From Littorina saxatilis (Eukaryota; Mollusca; Gastropoda; Littorinimorpha; Littorinidae), in assembly GCF_037325665.1 (NCBI RefSeq), contig NC_090259.1:39545697-39609696 (forward strand): a stretch of DNA of 64,000 nucleotides. Direction: 5' to 3'. Below the pieces are notes generated by a model, which did no database searches, was not told the DNA's origin, and worked only from the letters and a program-made list of their open reading frames with translations. Positions 14,740 to 26,800 of this stretch are shown here, one piece after another. Both the position numbers and the translations under genes were made by a program. Positions within the stretch are counted from its first letter, which is position 1. Every line of letters begins with the position of its first letter.

Positions 14740-15840
14740 CTGTCAAGCTACCGCGGCTTTACCCTTTTACGCGACCTCGACTCAACCTCCATTCGCGTCA
14801 ATTTCAAGTTTTGAAAGCTACCGCGTAATGTTGGGTCATACCAAAGAACCTTCCGCCGGCTCAAAATAGTTCTGCAGTTTCGTAGATCTTGTCGCGTTTT
14901 ATCTGGTTCGGAAGATTTTATCTCATCACAGAAGCAAATGGATTTCTGTTAGCTTTGTAATATCTGCCTCAGTTATACTTTTATTTCTATAGTTGGCGAT
15001 TGATAAAAATCGGAAGTACTTTTTGCGGTTTACCCGATATCCTTGCGCGAACTCAGCAACATGGCGGGAGAGCAGTGAGGGAAGGAGTATGGAAGTAATT
15101 TACTTTGAATTTGTTGCATCTTGCGTGTGATCATATGTTGTACCCGAAGCATATACGAATGAAGGGTCATTAGAAGTGGACATAGGCCGTTATCTATCCG
15201 CTTTCACTCAGAATATCTGCAGTCTGGGATGTTTAAATGTCGTGAAGTTTGAAAACATGGCATGACTTGCCTGCAAATCCGATTGGCTTGTAGAGCTCGA
15301 CTTGGTTGTTTTTTTATGGGGGCGGTTTTGCTTTCAAAAGTGTACACCGTAAAGCATGATTGTTTCGGTCAGGTAGCTTTATGAATCATACAACAGTTAC
15401 CAAATTTGGACACGTCATGAGAATATAATCTGGCAGCATCTGTCGACTGTCCGTGTGGAGATGAAAGCGTGTATCACTCATTCACTGTATGATCGAGAAC
15501 GCCCGAGACGACGAAAGTGAAAGTTCAAACTAAAACTTCTTGTTTCTTTCGCCAGTAAGTTATTTTTATTAACTTCCTTTCTCGATTAACTTGATTGCCA
15601 ATGGCCTCTTGTTCCTTCATTGTTCTTTGCTCGGAATTACGAGATAAAAGGTCCTGCTCCTAATTACTACTTCCTGATTTAGTGATTAGTGAGGTAATTA
15701 AATTAGATTAGGCTACCTGTTGCCTTGAATTGAACTTGAAATAGAATGTCTGCAAGTGCAACAATAGTCGATTACCTCTTTTCGTTTTGTTAGAGTTTGT
15801 GCTTGTAGATTACATCTGCCGCATCCGAGACGCGGTAAGT
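14740..15840 (+). promoter_or_regulatory. Candidate promoter / 5' UTR region of the PCL gene
   Basis: Relative CpG richness rises at 14,740-15,080 (CCGCGG, ACGCGACC, TTCGCGTC, GTCGCG, GCGCGAAC), and AACATGGCGGGAG at 15059 matches a YY1-type promoter motif that often sits just downstream of start sites. The ATG inside it opens only a five-codon frame. Donor-like sites occur at 15554 (CCA|GTAAGT) and 15833 (GCG|GTAAGT), either of which could splice to 17581. No TATA box is obvious. This is inference from composition and position. Confidence 0.35.
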
Positions 15841-16315
15841 GGCAGGTTGCTATTTATTATTTTAGGTGTGTCGATGATCACTGTGGCAGTCTGTGCATTT
15901 CATTAAAGTTTTCCACTGCTTGTGTGTGCTACAATCACAATTCACATGCGCATTGTCATACTCATTGTGACATGCCCATTATTTGCCACATATGATGTAA
16001 GCGGAACATTGCTTCTTATCTGTATGCAACAGATAGGATTCCACCTGTGTGTATGCATTGTTTCATTGCATAAATTGATAAATGAAAACAGTACATACAG
16101 AATCTGCTGTAATTTTAAATGTAATTGTAAACACAGGCATTTACACTGACAGTTACATGGAGAATCTGCTACATCACTGTTGAAGGAACTTAAAAGAAGT
16201 GACATCCGTTAAAGCAATGTGCCTGTTCGATTATTTGAAGATAATTTGATAATATGATCTTGTTTGAGGAAGTGCCATTTGAAGAAAAGTCAGGGGGAAT
16301 ATAACTAAAGTAAAA

Positions 16316-16914
16316 GCTATACGCACTCAGAGTTTATACAGGATCGATGTGTCTGTATACACTCCGACAATGAAAAGCTGTTACAAATCTGTAGCCAATG
16401 AAATGCCCCCTAACAAGTCGTTAGAAAGTAGCCAATGAAAAATCAGTCTGACGTATAGATCCCAGTGTCGAGGGTTGGCAAATAATGTACATTCACATAG
16501 TATCATACTACTGCATACAACTGTTTCTAGGTCGAAACACACTGCGAGATGTTACAAACTCCGACAATAAACTGCCGTGAAGCATCAGTTTCGTGTGTCT
16601 GTGTTTTTTTGTGTCTGTGTTTGTTCCCAGCGAACTTTGATACCATGAATCGAAGTGAAGCGTATTTTCGCAAAATGGCGTCGAATGACGCTCCGAGTGT
16701 TGATGCGGTTCAGTGTCTGGTCTTTTAGTACAGCCCGAAAATGTAATCTACGTTACTACAAAGGCTGTGCAGCATCAGATTGTTTTTGTTTCTTTGTACT
16801 CTTATAATCAACTGCTCTGCATTTCTATCGCAAAGTGGTGTCGAATGGCAAATTAACGCCGGAGTGTAAACAAGATTCTGACCTCTCCCCTGTTTACACT
16901 CCGAGTGCGTATAG
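16316..16914. mobile_element. Inverted-repeat element, about 600 bp
   Basis: GCTATACGCACTCAGAGT at the left is matched by CTCCGAGTGCGTATAGC at the right. Interior has repeated CACTCCGACAAT segments. The small + frame at 16644 (27 codons) lies within it. Flanks 15840-16315 and 16915-17580 show no recognised feature. Confidence 0.6.
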
Positions 16915-17580
16915 CCAGTGTGTATAACTTCGTATAAGGCACATGCCTCATCAAGATTCTGAACAAACATGCACATTTTAAAATGTACAATTTTCCATAG
17001 TTTTTCAAACTTGAATCCCAGCTGAAGTGTTTTTGGGGTTCTGGTTAGTCAAACCAGAAATGAGAATTTTACATAAATCATTTAAAGCCATATGTACTCG
17101 ATGACTATACACGCTAATTGCTTTACCAACAGCTGGAGACATGCTAAATTAAGTTCCCTGCAAAATATTGTGGTCTAGGACCCCTTCAATGTTGAGATAT
17201 GTTAATTTTCATTTTGATCTGGATCGTCCTATTTATAGATTTGGCAACACATGTAACGTTGATGCAAGGGAGCTAACACCGCGGCTTTGTTGACATCCTC
17301 ACTTTTTCAGAGGCTAGAACAAGCTGTAATGCATGTATTATATAAATGGTCCGCGCATGGTGACATATCGTCATTATATGGTCTTATGGTGCGTTTGACA
17401 TCGATTATGGGCAAACTACACTTTGTAAACACGGGAGCGCGTACATATGCCTTTAAATGTACTATTTTCAATCAATTAAAAAACGAGCCCGAACTGAAAC
17501 GGAAAGACTTGTGGTGTGTTGTGTTTCTGGTTGTTGAGTTTTGTCAGAAAATGATGGAAACTACTGTTCTTTTTGCGCAG

Positions 17581-17802
17581 GGCCAAGGAAGTGGAAGCAG
17601 ACAGGCAGGTATAGCGCAGGGCGGCAGCGTGAAGATGCCACATCCGACTGTTGGTGGTGTGATTGCTAAGGGGCGCGGACGTCCCAAGAAACTGTCGTTT
17701 TCACCAGCCGCTTGCCGCAAGCTGGGGGTTGGCCTTGACATTGGCCGCAGTGTGGTGGTGCGTTGGAGTGACGGCTTGTTTTACCTAGGGGAGGTATTGC
17801 GG
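17581..17802 (+). CDS. PCL exon 1 (located): basic N-terminus and first half of Tudor domain
   Basis: Reads an AT-hook-like KGRGRPKK stretch, then [16 protein letters not shown] and [12 protein letters not shown]. The W of RWSDG and the Y of FYLG match two of the aromatic-cage residues of the PCL Tudor domain. The donor CGG|GTGAGT ends in phase 0. The acceptor at 17580 has a good pyrimidine tract (CTGTTCTTTTTGCGCAG), so a 5' exon is expected. The alternative is that translation starts at the tandem ATGs at 17551/17554 or at the in-frame ATG at 17635. A MITE begins 26 bp after the donor. Confidence 0.85.
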
Positions 17803-20800
17803 GTGAGTTGTGATTTCTTATTTAATAGTACCGTACTTTCCGGGTGACAAGGCGCTACAGCGCATAAGGCGCACCCCCTTCTTTTTAACAAAAATTGTAA
17901 TCCAGTCACCCATTGGGCGCAGGGGGCCGATAGGGCGCACCAAAATTGAAAAAGTATACCGGTAACAAATGGTCGAAGAATGAAAATAAGCCGCACATCA
18001 AAGGAAGAATACAGAGTGGAAATGACCCAGTTTTTGCCATGAGAGGTGGTTCCCCTGTCATATCTGAGAGAGGAAACACTTCCTGCACCGGGGTCAGTGA
18101 CCGAGTTTAACAGAGTGGAAATATGTGTGCTCTGTGTGTGCTGCGAGATCAAAGGCAGGTCCATTGTGATAGCTGGGTGGCTTGAGAGCTCGCGGAAACT
18201 TGGCCAGGGCAGTACCTTGTAGCTGAAACATGCATTATCACAAGTTGTTTGACTGGTACTCAGGCGGTTTCTTTGATTTTTTTCGTATTTCATACATGGA
18301 TTAGGCGCTTCGTTATACAAGACGCAGGGGTCGAACTCGAGGAAAAAAGTCGCGCCTTATGACCCGGAAAGTACGGTAATAATAATAATGAAAAATTATC
18401 AGGGATGGCCAAATCGTCAGATGGGCTAGAAAAAACAGTCTCCAGCTGGCAAGTACAAATTCTTGTCAAATTCAAAACCTTTGATTGTACTCTCGAGTTT
18501 CAAAGCCTATCCATTGCTAACTGCTGTCCTGGTTGTCTGTCGTATCGGTACTATCACTACTATTTTAATTGTGTAAAGAAATCTGACATTCATAATTTGT
18601 TGTGTGATATGTTACTGGGCTAGCAAAATGTCAGGCAGTATACTGACTTTCTTGAAGTTACTTGTCCTGCTGGCAAGTTCAAGAGTTAGGATTTACACAT
18701 CCCTGATGATTGTAATCACCCCTTTTCATAAGTGTGCACAGTCACAGTGATGCTTAAATGGACTACCAACTGGCAGGTATGACTGGTTGCTAATTTGGTT
18801 TCTCATACATGTATTTAATATTTTACCAGAACCTTTGTTAATTTTGTTTCTGGTGGTGGTAGTGGTACAAAGGTTTTGGTACCAAGATTTTTATCAGTGA
18901 CTAAGGTAAAGTATCAGATATGTTTTGTTCCCTGGTTGAATTGACCAGTTATTTTGCCTGGGAGTTAATTGATCATGTAACCACTTGAATTTGTATCTTG
19001 CTGTTGAAGGATTTAAATTATACACTGACCCATTGACTTTGAAGGTAACCTATTGGGATGAGGCCAGTGTAACACAGTGCGTGTAATCTATATGTGTGTG
19101 TGTGTGTTTATTTTAGTTTTTCTCAACCATTTTGTTCATGTCAATTTCAGATTGATGATGCCAATGACCGGTGCCAGATCAGGTTCGACGATGGGGCGAC
19201 CTTCTATGTTCTCTTCAAGGATATCCACAAAAGTAAGAAAAGGCCACACTCTGCGGCTTGAGCTTTTTGTGGATTACTATGTTAACACAGAACTGTTAAC
19301 TCATGCGATTTCGCCGTATTTTGTACGCCAAGTTTCCAAGAATACGATAAATAGGCTGGCTGATAAAAAAAATAAAATGCGACGATTTCCAGTGTCATAT
19401 TCTTACAGTTTTATCATCAGTGCGACGGACGTTGTATTGGAATTTCGCTGCTAACAGTTTTACGTTGGTCACATGATTAAGAAGCACCTGTACCTAGTAA
19501 GAAAATACACTCAATATTTTGAAAAATACACTAAGTCTTTGTGGAAAATACATCAACTGTTCAAATTTGGTAAACAGCAGACATGGGACTGGTCCGATTT
19601 TTATCGGAATTCCGATATTTTCCTTAGCTCACAGACCATTCTTGAGATCGATGCAAATTCGTTGAGAAAAAAGGGGGGAGGGGGGTGGTGGTATGAACCG
19701 TTCAACTGAAGCTGTCTGCGTCTGAAGTCTGTGCATTCGCACCCCAGCACTCGCGTGAACCCATAGCTGGTGGTATGAACCGTTCAGCTGAAGCTGTCTG
19801 CGTCTGAAGTCAGTGCATTCGCACCCCAGCACTCGCGTGAACCAAAGATATCCCTTGAACCCATAGCAGTATCATGGGTCGCGTTTGATTGGCTGTCGAT
19901 CTCCGACGATTATCGCCGGGGCTTAATTATTCACCGATGGCGGTTTGTGGGTTGTTTTGATTGGCTGCCGATCTCCAAACGCCGAAGGTGAAAAAGGTAG
20001 CATCATGTCGTCTGGATTCCGTATTGTTTTGTCGGCTGTGGAAGCTCTTACGATCGACGACCAAAGTGTGAAAAACAAGTGGAAAGCCAACTGGCTGTCA
20101 GAAGAAGTGACTGTCACTATCAACAAGAAAGAAAGGCGCCAGCTCATTGGCGACAGTATCGCCAAGATATCCATTCCCGGTCAGGCCGTGTGCACGTGGT
20201 GCGACAACGGCCACTGCGTGGTGAAATACGGACTTGGTGTAGCATCTATGCATGGGGCAAGCTAGGAAAAGATAACTCTCGCTGCAAACCACGCCCACTC
20301 AAAAATCCGGTCGGCGATTTGGCTCCGGACCCCAGGGTCATGTTACGGCAAAATACGTCGTTTTGAGTGGTTTGTTGTGGACGATACTGACCGGTACCAC
20401 TAGCAGATACATAGGGCTAGAGGTGCATTCCGTCGCGATATAACCTTGAACGGTTGAAAACGACGTTAAACACCAAATAAAGAAAGAAAGATAGAGGTGC
20501 ATCGACATTGTTTTCGCCAGGTCGCGAGAATTCTATAAAATAAATGCAAACGAACTTTTGTCATTTTTTTTCTTTTTGCGATAGGGCGAGTGCACCACCG
20601 AAATTAGTTGATGAGAACGTAGTCGGGTGTTTCATCTTTCATTAGCAACTGAAAAGATAAGGGGAAAGTTTTGTGTGTGTGTGATTGTTATAAATCACAC
20701 TTTTGTTTAAAATGCTAAAACATATTATTCTTGTGGGTTTTATAGCTTTTTAAAAAGGCATGATCTCATTTTTTGCTATCAGGAGAGGCCCCAAAATGGC

Positions 20801-23800
20801 CTTTATAATTCTAACATTCATTTTCCGTCAGGGGGGCTTCGCCCCCCTGAACCCCCTACCGGGGCGTTGCCCCTGGACCCCACCAGGGGCCTGAGCGGCC
20901 CCTGGACCCCGGCTTACTTTCCTACTTTTTGAACATTTGCTGGTCTCATGTCTGAAACAGGTCTGTTAACAGTTACATACTTTTAGTTTGAAAAGAAAAC
21001 ATTCATGGAAGTGTAGCTGACCTTGACAGTAAACTATATATTGGAAACCATCACACACACACACACACACACACACAAAACCTCTGAGAAAATCAGTTCT
21101 TAAAAGGAAGGGAGTCCTGAAATGGGGTCAATTTATAAAAGTTAAGAACAGTCTTATTCTCACAAGGGAGGAAGTTTTAAACAGGGGGTTCAGCTGTACT
21201 CTGTTTCCTGATCCGGGGGCCCGGTAGCTTAATTGGTAGAACACTGGACTTGTGATTGGAAGGTCGCAGGTTTGAATTCGGTCCGGGATGGACACCGGTC
21301 AACTTTATGTGCAGACCCAGAGACGGAAGCTATGTCCCACCCCCGTGTCACCACAATGGCACGTAAAAGACCTTGGTCATTCTGCCATTTGTGCAGGTGG
21401 CTGAATACACCTAAACACGCCGACACATGGGTAGCGCGACTCCGTTGCTGGTAGCTTTCCACTGGGAGGAAGCGACCCAAATTTGCCAGCGATGGGACAA
21501 TAAAGTAATAAAAAAAATTTAAAAAAACTTGTCTGTTTTCAGCCCCAGGCCATGGAGAGTCGAGCTGCTGTGTGTGCAAGGGAGAGTCGAGCAGCGCGCC
21601 AAACACAATCGTCACCTGCGATGGTTGTGGCATGGGTACGTGGTGCTTACTGGCATGGAGATCTCGCCTCAGATCCCCAAGTTTTTGAGAAAATCAAATG
21701 TCCCTGGGAAATGAGAGTGCAGACCTGTTGACCCATATTTTGTACGCAAAGTTGCCAAGGATACGACCAATACGTTTGGAGAGAAAAAAATACGATGATC
21801 ATAAAAACAATCAAGTTTGATCATGATCACTAAATGGAAGAAGAAGAAATCGAAAGTAGGTTGCCAAACCTGTTCTCGCGATGGCCCGGTGGATAAAATC
21901 CAGCTTTGACGATTGGTCAATGTGATATGACAAGATTTGATCTGCCGCCATTGTTGTCGTCAAGTCCAGCACATTGACGAAAATGTCGATGCGAAAAGCA
22001 GTAACGCCTAAAAGTTCCACTTCAAAAAATGGACAATGTTATTGCTGCCCTTGAAGCAATAGCTCATGAACGTTTCTTGTGAATTGCAAAATACTTTTGA
22101 AAATCCGCTGAATCTCGGTGAAAAGTACACCAAAGTCGAAGTGTGGTTAAACAGGTGTGAGAGTGTCAAAAATAAAATGATGTTAAAAATTACGTTAACT
22201 TTAATACAGTAAGCTGGGGGGAAATTCATATTTTGATTTAAATTGCATCCATTTTGTTACCATCACCTCTCTAGTGGATAATTGGCCCTGTACCCAACCG
22301 GGCACCCGGCAGCCTATCTGTTTTTCTCTGTTTTTGAGTCACTTGAGAAAAAGTGACTATGTAATCGGTCAGTGTTAGTCTGTCCGGCCGGCCGTCCGTA
22401 GACACCACCTTAACGTTGGACTTTTCTCGGAAACTATCAAAGCGATCGGGCTCATATTTTGTTTAGTCGTGACCTCCAATGACCTCTACACTTTAACGAT
22501 GGTTTCGTTGACCTTTGACCTTTTTCAAGGTCACAGGTCAGCGTCAAAGGAAAAATTAGACATTTTATATCTTTTCTCAGAAACTATCAAAGCGATCGGG
22601 CTCATATTTTGTTTAGTCGTGACCTCCAATGACCTCTACACTTTAACGATGGTTTCGTTGACCTTTGACCTTTTTCAAGGTCACAGGTCAGCGTCAAAGG
22701 AAAAATTAGACATTTTATATCTTTGACAAAGTTCATCGGATGTGATTGAAACTTTGTAGGATTATTCTTTACATCAAAGTATTTACATCTGTAGCCTTTT
22801 ACGAACGTTATCAGAAAAACAAGGGAGATAACTAGCCTTTTCTGTTCGGCAACACACAACTTAACGTTGGGCTTTTCTCGGAAACTATAAAAGTGACCGG
22901 GCTCAAATTTTATGTGAACGTGACTCATTGTGTTGTGAATAGCAATTTCTTCCTGTCCATCTGATGCCTCATATAATATTCAGAACTGCGAAAGTGACTC
23001 GATCGAGCGTTTGCTCTTCTTGTTATTTTAATTTTTTTAATTTTTTGCCCTTTATGAATGAGATGGTGTTACTGATGAGACATATTTGAGAAGGTTTTGC
23101 AGCAATGCTTCAGTGTCCCATCCGGGGTATGCGGCGTAGACCAGAATTTTCACTGCGGTCAATGTTTGGTGTTAAAATGGTGATCATGGTTGTAGTATTG
23201 TGCTGTAGTAACGTTGTGTGAATTTGTTTCAGGTTTTCATCAGTGTTGTCACAGCCCTCCGTTGCTCATCTCAAACCTCCAGTCACACGGCAAATTCTTC
23301 TGCAGGCTCTGCACCTTTGCTACAAGGATTAAGGTCAGTCCAAGATTTGAAAAAAAGTGCTGTCGCGTTCGTATGAAATGTTAAAAAGGAACAACCTATT
23401 TGTTATGGTGTTGTGTAGGTGCTTAAAAGTGCGTGGATTTCGAGTGGCTCATTTAAAAAAAAACCCATTGTAAAGCGCTTAGAGAACGTAAAGCGCTCTA
23501 TAAATCTCCCATATTATTATTAAAAGTCCTTGAAGATTTGCCATGGTTCTTCACAGTCCTAACAAGCATAAATGTTGCTGACAGATTGCAGAGCAACCAT
23601 CCTTAGGAGACAATTGCAAAGTTTCATTATTTTAAAACCACAAGGAAAACGGTATACTACAGTCCTGTCAATGATTGAAATCTATGTGAGGGGGGAGGAC
23701 AGATGGTGTCCTTTCGGCTTTTGGTGCCCTTCCCACTACATTGTCATTTGGAATTGATGACCAATGATTGTTACATTGCCACTTAATCTATCTACCCAAT

Positions 23801-26800
23801 GCATGGGTGCAACTAGGCCGGCTACACGCCGGCAGCCAGTTTTGGGTTTCATCGGCTGCCGATGCTTTTGTTCCAGGAGAGTTTTTTTTTGGCATTTTAA
23901 ATACTAAAAAAGCTGGACCCCAACTTTTGCCGGTTTTTGGAATTTTCCAGATTGCACCCATGCCAATGTCATGTCTACATTTTCTCTGGGCATTTTTTGT
24001 TTCAGCATGGGGGTTCCGCCAAATTTACACTTCCAGTCGCAAGTATGTATCTAATAGAAAATGTTGCTGTGGCATTCGTATTATTTTGTGGAAGTTTCAT
24101 AGGGCGTGCATTATTCAGATTCAGTTCTTTGGTGTTTTTATTTAATTGACCCATGTGTTTTATTGTATTTTTTGTTTTAGGACTTAAAATTTAAACAACA
24201 ACAAAATTGAAATTCAACTGTCACTGTCAGATAATCCTTAACTTTTTGTTTTAGCAATATCTGTTAGATTGTTTACTGTTTTACCTCATTGCTGTTTTTC
24301 CCCCAACTGTTAGTTGGACAAATAGTATGAAACTACTGAAAGGAATATCTAACATGATTTACACGATTTCACTTTTTTTTCTTCTGTTTTTGTCTGGAGA
24401 CTTTCACAATTGACTGCAATTTATTATCAATGCTTGTTACATTTTTGTGAAGGAGACCTTTATACCCTTACTCTCTTGGAGTAATTTATTGCTATTTATT
24501 AAGACTTTAGGCAAAAAATACTGTTTGTCCAGATTAATTAATATGTTGCTTTAATTTTCACTTTGATATTATCACTTTCAGCAAGGGATGACTTGAAGCA
24601 GATACTGCCCTACAAGGTACTTGAAAAACTTGTATTCTGTTTGATAGTCCACGTTAATGCTTTAAGGTTACCATTCTTTCCTCACACAAAACAAAATTCA
24701 GAGATTCTGGTTCCTACAACAACCTTATTTGTTGGTGAGAGTTGTTCCGTCTCAGACGTGTTTTTTTTGTCCCAGGAAGAATTGACAACTTTTTATTGAC
24801 TCACATGCGAAGCAAAAGTGAGTCTATGTACTCACCCGAGTCGTCCGTCCGTCCGTCCGTCCGTCCGTCCGGAAAACTTTAACGTTGGATATTTCTTGGA
24901 CACTATTCAGTCTATCAGTACCAAATTTGGCAAGATGGTGTATGATGACAAGGCCCCAAAAAACATACATAGCATCTTGACCTTGCTTCAAGGTCAAGGT
25001 CGCAGGGGCCATAAATGTTGTCTAAAAAACAGCTATTTTTCACATTTTTCACATTTTCTCTGAAGTTTTTGAGATTCAATACCTCACCTATATATGATAT
25101 ATAGGGCAAAGTAAGCCCCATCTTTTGATACCAGTTTGGTTTACCTTGCTTCAAGGTCAAGGTCACAGGAGCTCTTCAAAGTTGGATTGTATACATATTT
25201 TGAAGTGACCTTGACCCTGAACTATGGAAGATAACTGTTTCAAACTTAAAAATTATGTGGGGCACATGTTATGCTTTCATCATGAGACACATTTGGTCAC
25301 ATATGATCAAGGTCAAGGTCACTTTGACCCTTATGAAATGTGACCAAAATAAGGTAGTGAACCACTAAAAGTGACCATATCTCATGGTAGAAAGAGCCAA
25401 TAAGCACCATTGTACTTCCTAGGTCTTGAATTAACAGCTTTGTGTTGCAAGACCTTGGATGAACTTGACCTTGGGTCAAGGTCACATGTATTTTGGTAGG
25501 AAAAATGTGTAAAGCATGTGAGTCGTATGGGCTTTGCCCTTCTTGTTTATTTATTGTTTAATCCCTGGCAGCTGTTGTTATCAGACTTTGACCTGGGGTT
25601 ACTGAGACAGTGACAGCAATTGCCGGGGTCAGCCACCGCTCACAATGTCTGAGAGAAACTGTCCTGAAATAATATGTGCACTTTCTTGGCCTATTTTACG
25701 ACATTTAATGAAGCTTTTGACCCCTTTGCTTTTGCTTCTACCCCCCGCGGGTTAGGGGGAGTCCCATATTGGTTGGGACGAGAAAGAATTTACCCGATGC
25801 TACCCTAACCCAGCATGTCGTAAGAGGCGACTAACGGATTCTGTTTCTCTTTTTACCCTTGTTAAGTGTTTCTTGTATAGAATATAGTCAATTTTTGTAA
25901 AGATTTTAGTCAAGCAGTATGTAAGAAATGTTAAGTCCTTTGTACTGGAAACTTGCATTCTCCCAGTAAGGTAATATATTGTACTATGTTGCAAGCCCCT
26001 GGAGCAAATTTTTGATTAGTGCTTTTGTGAACAAGAAACAATTGACAAGTGGCTCTATCCCATCTCCCCCCTTTCCCCGTCGCGATATAACCTTCGTGGT
26101 TGAAAACGACGTTAAACACCAAAAAAAGAAAGAAAGCTTTTGCTTCTACGCGGTTGCATTATTGTAAACGCAGATTAAATTACATATTCTTACTCCAAAT
26201 CACATATAGCATTGACGCAGTCTGAGATGCTAAGGTCTGAAAATCGCTACCCGTCTAAAAACTTTAAAGGGAAGCTGGTCAGCGTGCATTTCCCTCCGCG
26301 GGCCCCTCCGTCTGGAACTCCCTGCCGCTTGAGCTTCGCCAGAGCCCCTCTCTTGACGCGTTCAAGTGTAGGTTGAAGACTCAGTTCTTCCCGTAGCTGG
26401 CTGCGACTTTCATGCTCGACGTGATGTGTTGTGCCCCAAAAGACATTCTTGTGCTGTGCTCTGTGAGAGGGATTTTCTTTGTGCTTAATATTATTTTGTT
26501 TGGACCTAGCTATTGATGTGTACATTGTTGTTAAACAGTTGTTTGTTGTATGTTTACCAGGGTTTGCTAGTGTGTGATAGGGTTCGTGTCCGTCTGAAGA
26601 TGTTAGTTTCTTTGTTAGTCCTGTGTTGACAACTCTTCGACAAGCGCTTAGAACTGTACCCACGGAATACGCGCTATATAAGCTTCATATTGATTGATTG
26701 ATTGATTGAACCCCGCCACAAAAAGTGTAAACGGGTGCGTAGGTATGGACGCCAGACCATGGGAGTTACCTCCCCTTGGTGTGTACTACGTCACTACCGC

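Noticed and set aside
16644-16727. Start exon of PCL (MNRSEAYFRKMASNDAPSVD...)
   Set aside because: It sits inside an inverted-repeat element and stops after 27 codons with no donor in a usable place.
22469-22928. Frames on both strands with a 50-residue repeat
   Set aside because: Caused by the 150-bp internal duplication in a Helentron-like element.
24824-25166. Minus frames shared between 24.8, 51.6 and 52.4 kb ([15 protein letters not shown]...)
   Set aside because: Conserved only because the non-coding element family is repeated; stops and phases differ between copies.
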